Below, in pieces: positions 1 through 9,813 of a stretch of 64,000 bases of DNA; position 1 is the stretch's first letter, and every line of letters begins with the position of its first letter. Made by a program: the position numbers and the translations under genes. The stretch lies in NCBI RefSeq assembly GCF_000143535.2, contig NC_037315.1:2604001-2668000 (forward strand), in the 5' to 3' direction. The notes beneath the pieces are model-generated. The model saw only the letters and a list, made by a program, of their open reading frames with translations, ran no database searches and had not been told where the DNA came from. This DNA is from Botrytis cinerea B05.10. Its lineage: Eukaryota > Ascomycota > Leotiomycetes > Helotiales > Sclerotiniaceae.

Positions 1-596
1 TGAAGTCGAGATATCAATCCGTGGAAGGAAGACATGTTTACTTTGTATATCTGGGGATACAAATGTGGAGGGATGTTGTCGTTGGGGGAGTGAATTGTGG
101 TGGTGAAAATGTTATCAAAATCTGGGGTTGACTGTTGACTGTTGACTGTGGACTGTGGACTGTGGACTGTGGACTGTGGACCGACCGGTGAACCTTGGAC
201 CCTTGACATCTATCCATCGTCATACTATCCAGGGTGGTAGGTACAACAGTGGAGATTCCGAATGCACTCATCACTCACAGACTCATGAAACGAGGTTTCA
301 TACAGATTTATTATTACTAACATTCATTCGATCATTCAGCTGCAATTCTTGGCACGGCATTACCAATAGTTGATGAAGATGATAATAAGCGGTCAACTTG
401 GACTGAAGGGAACGAATACAAGTAGTCGGTTACAAAATACAACAGTCGGTCAAATCTTATGTATGTCATCTCTGAGTGGAGATGTCCCTGGGAGATACTG
501 TAACAGAGGTCGTCCTGTAACGAACATTAATAATACATATACGAGGTAGAAATCTCGACAGCAGAAATTATCACCAACGTCTATTGCAAGGCGAGA
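1..596. other. Intergenic region with a heptamer minisatellite
   Basis: No convincing coding region is visible. It holds a short tandem heptamer tract (128-181) and serves as upstream DNA of the FAD-linked oxidase gene that starts at 597. Confidence 0.6.
128..181. repeat. Heptanucleotide tandem repeat (GACTGTG/GACTGTT)
   Basis: About seven copies of a 7-base unit alternate between GACTGTT on the left and GACTGTG on the right, with almost no divergence. It lies about 420 bases upstream of the oxidase start codon. A simple minisatellite; no coding role. Confidence 0.9.
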
Positions 597-2783
597 ATGC
601 TGTTTTCCCCTTTACTATCTTTGTTGTTGGGCTATGCCTTTACTTCTACATACGTTATTGCAGCTTCTCCTGATCGGAGTGAACAACAACCAATTGCCTA
701 TGGAGATGTTCTCGAAGACAGTAGCTGCCATCAAACGGTAATACAATGAATTCCCACATCTCCCAAATCTATATTATTCTCCTCAGGACTAACACGAAGC
801 TCGGTAGTGTATAGCCCTCCAACAAACCCTTCTGGAAACCTACTATGGATCCATTCCCCCAGATTTCACTTCCACCTACTACTCCTTCCAACAAGCATCC
901 GTTGTACCAGCTTGTGTAATCCGTCCTCAAACTTCTTCTGAAGTATCCTCCGCCATGAAGATCATCCGGGAATCTGACTGTCAGTTTGCTATCAAGAGTG
1001 GAGGACATAACATGAATGATGGTTTTTCTAACGTTGAGGGCGGTATTACTATCGACTTGGTGAGGATGAAGGATATTAAGATTTCGGAGGATGGGGAAAT
1101 TGTAAATGTAGGAGCGGGTTGTAGATGGGGGGAAATTTATGAGGTTGTCGAACCGAGGGGATTAATGGTCGTTGGGGGAAGGGATTCGACGGTGGGAGTG
1201 GGGGGATTCCTTTTGGGTGGTAGGTGAAGCGGAGATAGATTCGATGGTGAAGAAGAGATGCTAAGTTTTTCAAAAGGTGGAATATCGTTTCTATCTCAAA
1301 GATATGGATGGGGTTCTGACAATGTTCGAAATTTTGAGGTTTGCTTATTCCACTACACCATGATATACACCGGACTAACATCTCCTTAGATCGTCCTTTC
1401 CAATGGAACCATAGCAAATGCGAACGCTCATGATAACCCAGACTTGTACTGGGCGTTACGAGGGGGAGGAAATAATTTTGGTGTAGTCACTAGATTTGAT
1501 CTACAGACTTATCCGCAGGGTCCCGCATGGGGAGGCCAAAATTGTGAGTGCAACTATGCCTTTTGATATTATGTCTTTTGATAAGAATCTTCTTTATCTC
1601 TTGTCAATGTCCTCGTAGCGACAATGTTCTCCCTCGATACTTCACTTTCTTCCTGAATCTCACAATTTTACTAACATCAAAAAGTCTACCTCTTCTCCGA
1701 CATTTCAACCCAACGCAATACTCTCTCTATTCCTCCTCGTCCCTTCCTTCCTCTCTCACTACACTCCCTAACCATCCCCCTCACCAACTTTTTCCTCAAA
1801 ACTGCCTGTCTCCTCTCCTACTGCACAACCACCTCCACCTTCCTAAACGCCATCCAAGATCTAGTTACAAACCAAACCTCCGACACCTCAAGCCAGTTCT
1901 ACGGTTCCATCGGCTACCTAGCACAGTACGATTTATTCGCCGGACTTACTTGCCTAACAAATTCACATGGTGTGCCTAATCCTTCGGCATTCGAAGAGGT
2001 AAGAAAATTGGGGGCTTATAGTACGAATCGGAATGCTAGTATGGGAGAATTGGCGAAGGAGCTGACGAGTATGGATGTTTGGGGTGATCGGTTAGTTAAT
2101 TTCCCTTTGTGATACTTCTTAAAATATGAAGATAGGCGATCATGTCTCAAAGCTCTTGTTCTCTAACCTACCCCCAACTCTAGAACTATCTGGGCAACGA
2201 TGACTCTCTACCCCCATCCCGAACTCTCCCAGAAAATCCTCGATGTCTTCCTTGAGCTGGTAGAAAATATAAAACATGTCCCCGGTTGTCTCCCGAGTTT
2301 TGTATTGCAGCCGCTAGTTCCTTCCGTTCATTCGGATGGTAGTCAGAGTCCAAATGGATTATCCGGGAATGATAAGACGCTGATTGGTTCGTTTTTCCTC
2401 TTCCTCTTCCTCTTCCTCTTCCTCTTCCTCTTCCTCTTCCTCTTCCTCTTCCTCTTCCTTCATTGCCCTCCTCCTCTCAAAACCAACTAACCAACCTCCC
2501 TCACACAGTCTTCAACATAAACATATGGTGGTCCACCCAGGCCTCCGACTCCTACACCCCCCTAATGCAACAATCCGCCAACAACCTCATCACCGAACTC
2601 ACCCTATTCGCTACAAAACTGGGTATTCTCCATAAATACATCTACCCCAACTACGCAGATGCAAGTCAGGATATATTTGCAGGATATGGAGAGGAAAACC
2701 TCTCACGATTGAGAAAAGTACAGGAGGCTTATGATCCAGAGGGTACTTGGAGAAGATTGCAGAGTGGCGGGTTTAAGATCTGA
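597..2783 (+). CDS. Secreted FAD-linked oxidoreductase (BBE/FAD_binding_4 type)
   Basis: Seven exons fit phase by phase: 597-737, 808-1219, 1277-1338, 1390-1543, 1685-2090, 2184-2386, 2509-2783, giving about 550 residues, normal for the family. The N-terminus is a signal peptide (hydrophobic [15 protein letters not shown]). The middle shows the FAD-binding_4 signatures: SGGHNMNDG, a [17 protein letters not shown] run, then YGWGSDNV and the [11 protein letters not shown] motif. The C-terminal YPNYADASQ...[20 protein letters not shown] is the berberine-bridge-enzyme tail (YxNY...L..VK..YDP). Such enzymes oxidise small molecules or carbohydrates with O2 through bound FAD; substrate unknown. The least secure part is the start of exon 5 (about 1685-1800), where residues match the family poorly. 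The last intron carries a hexanucleotide microsatellite. Confidence 0.82.
2394..2460 (+). repeat. TTCCTC hexanucleotide microsatellite inside an intron
   Basis: About eleven copies of TTCCTC/CTCTTC lie in intron 6 (2387-2508) of the FAD-linked oxidase. On the coding strand it is pure pyrimidine, so it looks like an expanded polypyrimidine tract upstream of the CACAG acceptor at 2508. Poly-Ser and poly-Phe/Leu reading frames across it are artefacts. Confidence 0.92.
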
Positions 2784-3118
2784 AAATTGGGACCTGGACA
2801 GGATAAGTCGAGGGTTTTATGGAAGGAGAGCAAGGAACATAGATGGATAGATAGATAAGTAGCTACAGGAAATGAATGCAGAGTTGCGAATACGCATTTT
2901 AAAGAATTTCATATTCCTTTTTAAAATGACGCTCCGCTGGCCCTCTGGGAGCCATTGCCATGGAGGCCGACTAGAATTAAGTGAACGTCCTTCGAGCGAA
3001 GCGAGCAATAGGGATTTGGGGGCTCGCCCCCATGAAATTAAAATTTAGCGAAAGCAACGATACAATTTCCGAATTGATAAATATGCACAAGTCAAACAGA
3101 ATAGGTATCCGCAACCCC
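2784..3118. other. Convergent 3' region with a GC-rich inverted motif
   Basis: This lies between two convergent gene ends. Around 2985-3030 it contains CGAGCGAAGCGAGC followed by GGGGGCTCGCCCCC, a perfect 14-base palindrome in otherwise AT-rich DNA. No coding capacity is seen. Confidence 0.6.
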
Positions 3119-4244
3119 CTACCACTTATAATCCGTGCCACTTTCATGCTCCATCATATCAAAAGCTGGCTTTGCACTAAAATAACCCGCCGCCTCCCTC
3201 CCCACCGTTCGATAAGTATATACTGCGTCTTCCTCCTGGATTTTGATAGTTTCTCCTCCCCTTCCCCCGGCCGCCGCATCAGCTAGCAATTGCGCGTGAC
3301 AGCATTTTTCCAAGCTCATGAACCAGAAGACTGCACTCTCGATTGTTTCTCCACAAGTGAGTAAACCGTGGTTTTGAAGTAATGCAGCTTTTTTATTGCC
3401 GAGAGCAGAGGCGATAGCGTGGCCTTCTTCCGATGCGAGGACGATGCCGCGGAAGGATGAGTAGAGTGCGAGATCGTTGTGGAAAGAGCAGGCATCTTGA
3501 GTGATGGTTTCGAGGGGGCGGCCGAGGGCACAGAAGGCCCGGCCGTAGATGGAGTGGGAGTGGGCTACTGCGTTAATTTCAGGGCGCGCGGTGTGCACGG
3601 CGTGGTGGATCATATACGCTTGAGGAGGATATGTTAGTGTAAATTTTTGAAGAGAGAAGAATGAAGGGAAAATGTACCGGCTGTATTTAGTAATCGACAT
3701 GGACCACCTTCTATCACGTTCCCGTCTTTGTTGACAAGAATTAAATCGGATGCTCGGAGAAGTGGCCATGCTACTCCAAATGGATTGACCCAGAAACTAG
3801 TTGGATCAACAGGATCCTGTTGTTATTAGTGTCGTGCACTTAATATTTCCATCACTTTCACATCCAATCCCTATCCACAACCCTCAATCATTTTTCAATC
3901 TCTCTCACCCACAAACGTCAACATCCATCCATCACAGCCAAAAGAGAAAGGAACTCCTCACTCACCCTCATAGTAATATGTCCCGCAACTCCCTCATCAA
4001 ACCCCAATTTGGCAAAAATCCTAAAAGCTAATGCCAATCTCCCTTTTTGATATTCCCTCTCTGCATATTTATCTTCAAGCGGTGTTCGCATTGGCAATTT
4101 CATACTGTGGGTACGAGCTTGGGCTTGCTCTTTTGAGAGGCCAGGTTCGTGGGTTTGGGTTGAAAGGGTAGAATGGGAGGTTGTGGGGATGGCGGCGCCA
4201 GTGTTGAGGGGTTCGGATGAGGCTGTTGCTGAAGGGGGAGCCAT
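3119..4244 (-). CDS. Class II aldolase/adducin-domain protein
   Basis: Three exons on the minus strand (4244-3966, 3816-3678, 3618-3119) join in frame to 305 residues. The start ATG at 4244-4242 opens a low-complexity Ser/Thr/Pro N-terminus of about 50 residues. The class II aldolase/adducin head follows: AGHITMR near residue 88, then SDLILVNKDG, the metal-binding HSHSIYGRAF (His159, His161) and QNHGLLTCG (His223). These three histidines are the usual zinc ligands of fuculose-phosphate-aldolase-like enzymes, so it may be catalytic rather than purely structural. Fungal members are mostly uncharacterised sugar-phosphate or hydroxy-acid lyases; the substrate cannot be read here. It shares a 1.45 kb divergent upstream region with the JmjC gene. 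Confidence 0.9.
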
Positions 4245-5698
4245 TTTGCAATTGGGGCCGCTTGAAGTGGGATTATGAGTATATATTTGGGTAATGAAAA
4301 GAGTAAATAATGAGAATTGGAACAAGAGAATGTTATGTTAGTTGTGAGTGAAGTGAGAGACGACAGAAGTGGCAATTGCAGTCGAGAGGGGTCAGAAGAT
4401 TCTCAATAAATGCGTGTTGAGAGGCTTATGGAAAATGTACAACCACACGCCCTATTATATACAATTCCCGAGTCATGCGGTACTCCGGCTATGTCGGTTG
4501 GCGCCAGCTATTAGTTGATATCTAGCTTCTTTTCAGACTTGCATGCACTTTGAAGATGACTGTGTACATTACAGGACGTGGATGAGGGGTATTTGTGGGG
4601 TGATAAGCTTTTTCATCTAGGTAGGTGCAGTAGATAGGTACCGGCGTCTTATCTTGTTGAGCTTCGTAGGTTGCTCGGTAGCGAATTACATCAGGGGAAT
4701 TTGCAGTCGATGCTCGGGTAACTATCACTATCATCCTTTTATCTAGTGACTAATTCCAGATAATGTAGCTCACTTGATGCATTTGTTTTCTCACGATAAT
4801 GAAGGGTATGTATGTCACATGTGGTGAATATGTCTAGATCCATGCTGCGTAACTTTCAAGACCAGACCTCGGGAGTCGTCATGTCAAGGCTATCGAGGCA
4901 TTCTCTCGTACCTTTCTCTCACTCTTGACGGAGGTCATAAAATCTCCGAGGCACCTAGGTACACCCGGAAATCTTTCCGCGATTACTAATCACTCCAGCT
5001 TTATCTCACGTGAACAGGCGATTTCTTGTAACTCTCGAGAGAATGCAGACGCGGCGGGCGAGCTTCTACATCGAACCTGACTGATGAAACATTTGCAAAC
5101 CGAAAAGGTGTTCTCTCTCTCTGAACTTTCTAAAAGCCTGACAGGGCTCTTCTTCTCTTCCTACTTCTCTTCTGAACTTTCTGTAGTGACTGCAAATTTG
5201 GGAATGGTGCTGTGGCCTTTCATCTTAAAGTCTTCACCCCTTTGTTACATTTCATCATCATTCACACTATTTTTTCCTGTTTTTTCCACTGTGGGTATAT
5301 AATTTCTCTTTCTACCATGGCACCCTTAGATTGTTGTTCTAAGTCTTCTCTTTTCCCAAACAATCCGTCAGATCAGAATGCAAAATGAACTCCGACCTGG
5401 AAGATATAGGTATGGAAAGCCAAATTTGCACTTACCAAAGCACCCCTTGAAGTACGGAGTGATCTGAATCAATGAAATCACAACTAAAAGTTCTATAGGC
5501 GAAGTCTGGAGTGGCGTATCACCGACCATTCACAAGACCTCTTCGAGTCGCTTGAACTATTGAAGAGAAAGAGACAAGCGGGGGCTTAGTAGCCTGCCAG
5601 TAACTGCGGGCGATCTACCTACCAAAGCATTTACGAATAAAAACAACAATTATCCGTCAAAAGTGCTTTGGGGTGAAAACTCGGTGGACATAGACAAC
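4245..5698. other. Divergent intergenic region between aldolase-like and JmjC genes
   Basis: About 1.45 kb without a supported gene. It must carry the promoters of the two divergent genes. Pyrimidine-rich stretches (about 5110-5180 and 5230-5320) precede the JmjC gene, as is common upstream of fungal starts. Short reading frames here are low-complexity and lack family resemblance. Confidence 0.55.
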
Positions 5699-7258
5699 AT
5701 GCAAGGTTCTAATGAACAGAACTTAATTGATTTGTGTCTTCAAACCTTCTGTGCACCATCTCGAACAAAGCATTCATCAATCATTGGAGAATCTTCAGAA
5801 TCTTCAGAGAATACGTCAAAACTTCTTGCGCCATGTGGTCCGGCCATTGGAAAACTACTCGCTCGTCTGAGTACCTCTATTCGTACTAAAAAGGGTTCTC
5901 AGAAATTGACTCTCAAAAGGCTCGATGATTTACTCGCTCTAGCCAAGGAGAAATTCTATGCATTCCCATTCAAAGATGTACCAGAATGTTGGAGAGCATT
6001 ATTTCTCGAGGCAAGTTTGTTGAAATTTTCTGCTCTAGCCTCTGGAAAATCCTTATCTCTGAAGCAGAAGGTGGATGAAGATTCAGATTTAGGTTTGGAT
6101 GCCATGGATGATTGGGTAATAGATCAAATGGTTGAGACAATGGACATGGCATTGATCATGGTTGGAGTTCCAGCATCAGAAACAATGCGATTGGCAATTG
6201 ATTATGCGATGGGTCTTTTACAAAAGATCCATGAAGGCATGATAGATGATGATGGATCAACACAAGTGCCCACGAAACGTCAGAAGACTTCGTGCAGTGA
6301 TTCATCTTCAAGAGTCGAATCTTCATATCGAGATCGCTTTCCATCAATTTCGATCACATCTCCTTCTCTGGTAAACCCCATTTCTCGAGTAACTTCTAAC
6401 GAAATTAACATCAATAATGAAGACGGAAGCATGGACAACTTCGCAAAACACATGCATCAAGCTCAGGATCGCACGCTAGGAGCCGAGCCTCTCATCATAA
6501 CTGGATCAATCGATTCATGGTCTGCACGGAATCAAAGACCATGGTCTAGCCCTTCGTACTTACTATCCAAAACCATTGGCGGTCGACGTTTGGTCCCCAT
6601 AGAAGTGGGTAGAAGTTATGTTGATTCCGGCTGGGGACAAAAGATAGTCACTTTTAAAGATTTCATGACCGAATACATGTTATCCCCGTCCAATGAAGGA
6701 GAAGCGAAAGAAACTGGCTATCTAGCACAGCATAATCTATTTTCCCAGATCCCATCTTTACGAAATGATATAACGATACCGGACTATTGTTATGTTTATC
6801 CACCTCAACCTCATTCATCATGTTCTCCCGCACTAAAAGAAAAATATGCACAAATGAGTGAATTGGAAGAGCCGCTCATAAACGCATGGTTCGGACCAGC
6901 CGGCACAATTAGTCCGTTGCACACTGATCCGTATCACAATATCCTAGCACAAGTTGTCGGAAAGAAATATTTGCGTCTCTACCCACCCAGAGAAACATCA
7001 AAATTATACGCGAGAGGTATAGAAGATGGAGGAATCGACATGAGTAATACGAGCGAGGTGGATATCGGAGTCCTTGAGGGATGGGATGGTACAGCCGAAG
7101 AGCAAGAGGAAGAAAACAAGAAATTCCCAGAGGCCCGGAATGCGACATATTGGGATTGTGTGTTGGAGGAAGGAGAAGTATTATATATTCCGGTTGGGTG
7201 GTGGCATTATGTAAGAGGATTGGGTGCGAGCTTCAGTGTGAGCTTTTGGTGGAATTGA
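5699..7258 (+). CDS. JmjC-domain (cupin-8, KDM8/JMJD5-like) oxygenase
   Basis: One exon of 519 codons; the ATG at 5699 is the first in frame (the frame is open upstream to 5663 only with a GTG). The N-terminal 350 residues are helical with a low-complexity linker around residues 200-240. The C-terminal JmjC domain has the Fe(II) ligands His408 and Asp410 in SPLHTDPYHN, a 2-oxoglutarate-type Lys in VVGKKYLRLYPP, and the distal His503 in GWWHYVRGL, followed by the family's terminal SVSFWWN. This layout matches the JMJD5/KDM8 class of 2-oxoglutarate-dependent oxygenases, which act as peptidyl hydroxylases or peptidases in the nucleus. All metal ligands are present, so it should be active. The exact substrate is not deducible. 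Confidence 0.92.
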   Translation: MQGSNEQNLIDLCLQTFCAPSRTKHSSIIGESSESSENTSKLLAPCGPAIGKLLARLSTSIRTKKGSQKLTLKRLDDLLALAKEKFYAFPFKDVPECWRALFLEASLLKFSALASGKSLSLKQKVDEDSDLGLDAMDDWVIDQMVETMDMALIMVGVPASETMRLAIDYAMGLLQKIHEGMIDDDGSTQVPTKRQKTSCSDSSSRVESSYRDRFPSISITSPSLVNPISRVTSNEININNEDGSMDNFAKHMHQAQDRTLGAEPLIITGSIDSWSARNQRPWSSPSYLLSKTIGGRRLVPIEVGRSYVDSGWGQKIVTFKDFMTEYMLSPSNEGEAKETGYLAQHNLFSQIPSLRNDITIPDYCYVYPPQPHSSCSPALKEKYAQMSELEEPLINAWFGPAGTISPLHTDPYHNILAQVVGKKYLRLYPPRETSKLYARGIEDGGIDMSNTSEVDIGVLEGWDGTAEEQEEENKKFPEARNATYWDCVLEEGEVLYIPVGWWHYVRGLGASFSVSFWWN

Positions 7259-8128
7259 TGGGGATGGCATCTGAATGCGGTTTGGTATGTATGATGGGTT
7301 TGCAAATCTACTTCAAGGTAGTTATGAAAGTTTCAGCAAGCTGGTAAAATTCCGCAATCTCGAAATATGGTATGTTCATTCGATTACGAAGGGATCAACA
7401 ACTATCTTGACCCCCCTCCCCTCCCCCAAAGACGGATAGATTTTGATATCATTATTATTATTTATCTACTCTCTTCACTCATCACTTTTCGGCTCGCATA
7501 CTACCGTTTCATATGTCGTCCGATAATGTGATATAACATGACGTGCCAGCCTATCTCGAAGATAAAACCAAAGCATGTCCAACCAGAATAAGATGTTGGC
7601 ATGCATATATATGATATTTTCTCAGTCAATTCGTCCACATATCTTATCTCCAACTCAAAACACCTCCCTCTTCGAATCCAAATTGCCATCATCTCCATTC
7701 TTCATTTCGAATCCATTCGCGTCAACAAAAGACCTCCCCACGCAAAACCAAAAACCAAATACATGTCAACACAACCAGCTGTGGTATAAGTTAAACTCCA
7801 TAACGCCCCATTTCCAATCCAAGCCCGTGGATTAAATCACTAATCCGCTCCATATCCAAATTCAAATCGGATCCAGATCCTGACGTGCCGCCCAATTTTC
7901 ATAATCTCGTTATGTTCGCTATGAGTGCTTAACAAAGGGAAGGCTAAAGTAAAGGTAAAAGTAAAACAAAGTAAAAAGAAATACTGAAATAAGTGTTCAG
8001 GTGATGAAGTCGAAAAGGTGCAAGGTCGAAAAAGAAAACATGGTGGTGGTACATTGATATGATGTGATATGAAGAGAACATCCGACAAGTATGTATATAA
8101 ATGTGTAGATAGGTGTGTGAACCCATGA
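7259..8128. other. Convergent intergenic region
   Basis: 870 bases between the ends of the JmjC gene and the receptor gene. AT-rich; no gene is supported. A C-run (CCCCCCTCCCCTCCCCC, about 7411-7427) is the only compositional oddity. Confidence 0.5.
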
Positions 8129-9813
8129 TTACCTCTCCAAAAGCCCCCCGACATCTTGAAAACTCAGATTAGCCTGCTGTCTCTCTAAATGATCGATAGG
8201 CGGAGGCATCGAATGAGCATGAGTAAGCGACGGATGGCTCGTAGGCGCAGTGTTTCTCTCCTGCAAAATTGTTTCCAGCTCATATCCCATACTCGCTCTT
8301 TGGATTCTCGTTCGAGGTCCCAATAAACCTCCTATATCTTGCAGAAGGGCCGCGGAACCGCGTCGTGGTGGAGCGGGACTTAAACCATTTTCGTACGACC
8401 AAGTAGTGGATACTGGACCTTCGCCTGCTGTGCTGGATTCCCCTGTATATTCCGAATCCATTGTTCTCGTGGAGCTGATTCTTCTTGGAGATTCTTGATC
8501 GAGTAATCCACCGACGTCGAAAAATGATACGCGGCGTGGTGACATCATTGATGTTAAATCTTCAGAAACATGTCTCGACGGGGCTGATTTAACGAAATCA
8601 ATTTCGTCACTAGTATCACTTGGAAAACGCCAATCATTTGAATTGTTTGATCCAAATCGGTGACTCCTTACTGGCATGTTCCCGGCTACAGCCATTGGGG
8701 CGGGACGAGGAGGTGAATGGACTTCCCCTCGCAATTCGGGATTTACCCCTAGACCTAAGTCTCGGACGAGATCTTCATCGCTTCCCCATTGCCGAGCGGC
8801 GGTTCCACGGCGAGAGGTAGTCCGATCGAGTGTGTCAGTTAAGGAACCAAATTTAAATTTGTGTTTCTTAACTCCCCGGTCTCGGACGAAAGATCCTAGG
8901 ATAAGCGCATTGGCGACAGCTGTTGCGAATAGAATCTCAATTGATGCTAATAAAGATCGATATTGTTGGAGACCATGTCTATCGATAATCTGTGGAATTC
9001 TGTAAAGTGTTATTCCTGCCGGAATCAACGAACCTGCAAATAATAACACCAATTGAATTTTCCTCTTGATCCTCATTTTGGAACCAATAATGATAGGAAC
9101 GGGAAACAAAACGAGGAGAAGATCGGTCAATACATTGACGGTCCCCATAGTAAGGAGTTGTGCATATCCTTGACGGCATTTTGCTCCTGGATCTGGCGTG
9201 ACTTGCCAATAATGATTGATGGGTTGACATTCGGAGATATCTGCTATTATCACGGCGATGAATGTGACGAGGAGAAACCATCGGATGAAGATCAAAGTTC
9301 TTTCGTGTGACCTCGTCCAGATATTTATTGTGAGCCTTTTGAAGAATTCGCTAATTGTAAGTTTAAGCATCCAGAGTCTAGAGACGGGTAGGTTAGTAAT
9401 TGTATCGAATTTAAATGGGTATGAGGAAAGAAAAGAGGAGAATGAAATAAGCAAGCAAGCAAGCAGAAATAAAATAAAACCTACGTCGCCGCATAAAAAA
9501 CTCTCGATACCAGAACCAGTCTACTCCCAGTTGCTCTTCTCTCCAATGATCTTTCGTCGAAATCCACTATCACCGCATTGTTGGTACCGAATAACAAAAT
9601 GACATGAACGAGCCCCATACGACAAAACAATGGGATCAAACAAGCAAAAGCCAACCAATCCTCTTTAAAAAGTTTCTCCGTCCTAATGTACCGTCCGCAA
9701 ACTCTGAACAATATAATGACGGCCGAAAATAGGGTACACCACCAACACACAAGAAGTGTAGGCTTATCGTCGTAGAAGCTTCGCGCTGGTGGTGGGCTGG
9801 AATATATGGTCAT
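8129..9813 (-). CDS. PTH11/SAT4-type seven-helix membrane protein with repeated D[VI]GGLL tail motif
   Basis: Two exons (9813-9485 and 9377-8129) join in frame to 525 residues. The start is the ATG at 9813-9811 because the longer frame begins only with GTG. The N-terminal 260 residues carry hydrophobic helices (CWWCTLFSAVIILF; FIRWFLLVTFIAVIIADI; TDLLLVLFPVPIIIG; IQLVLLFAGSLIPAGI) and family signatures KEDWLAF and ECQPINHYW, identifying the fungal rhodopsin-like domain (SAT4/PTH11-related). These are plasma-membrane proteins related to the Magnaporthe surface sensor Pth11. The cytosolic tail of about 260 residues is Ser/Arg/Pro-rich and contains DVGGLL at 397-402, DIGGLL at 457-462 and DVGGLL at 518-523, the last two residues from the terminus. 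Two copies follow a PRRVS/PRRGS basophilic kinase site. Ligand unknown. Confidence 0.88.

Noticed and set aside
1548..1979. Plus-strand 143-codon frame inside the oxidase gene
   Set aside because: Its translation is Leu/Ser/His-rich chance text; the +1 frame across 1685-2090 matches the oxidase and joins in phase with both neighbours.
2384..2635. Poly-Ser frame over the TTCCTC repeat
   Set aside because: Pure microsatellite translation inside an intron.
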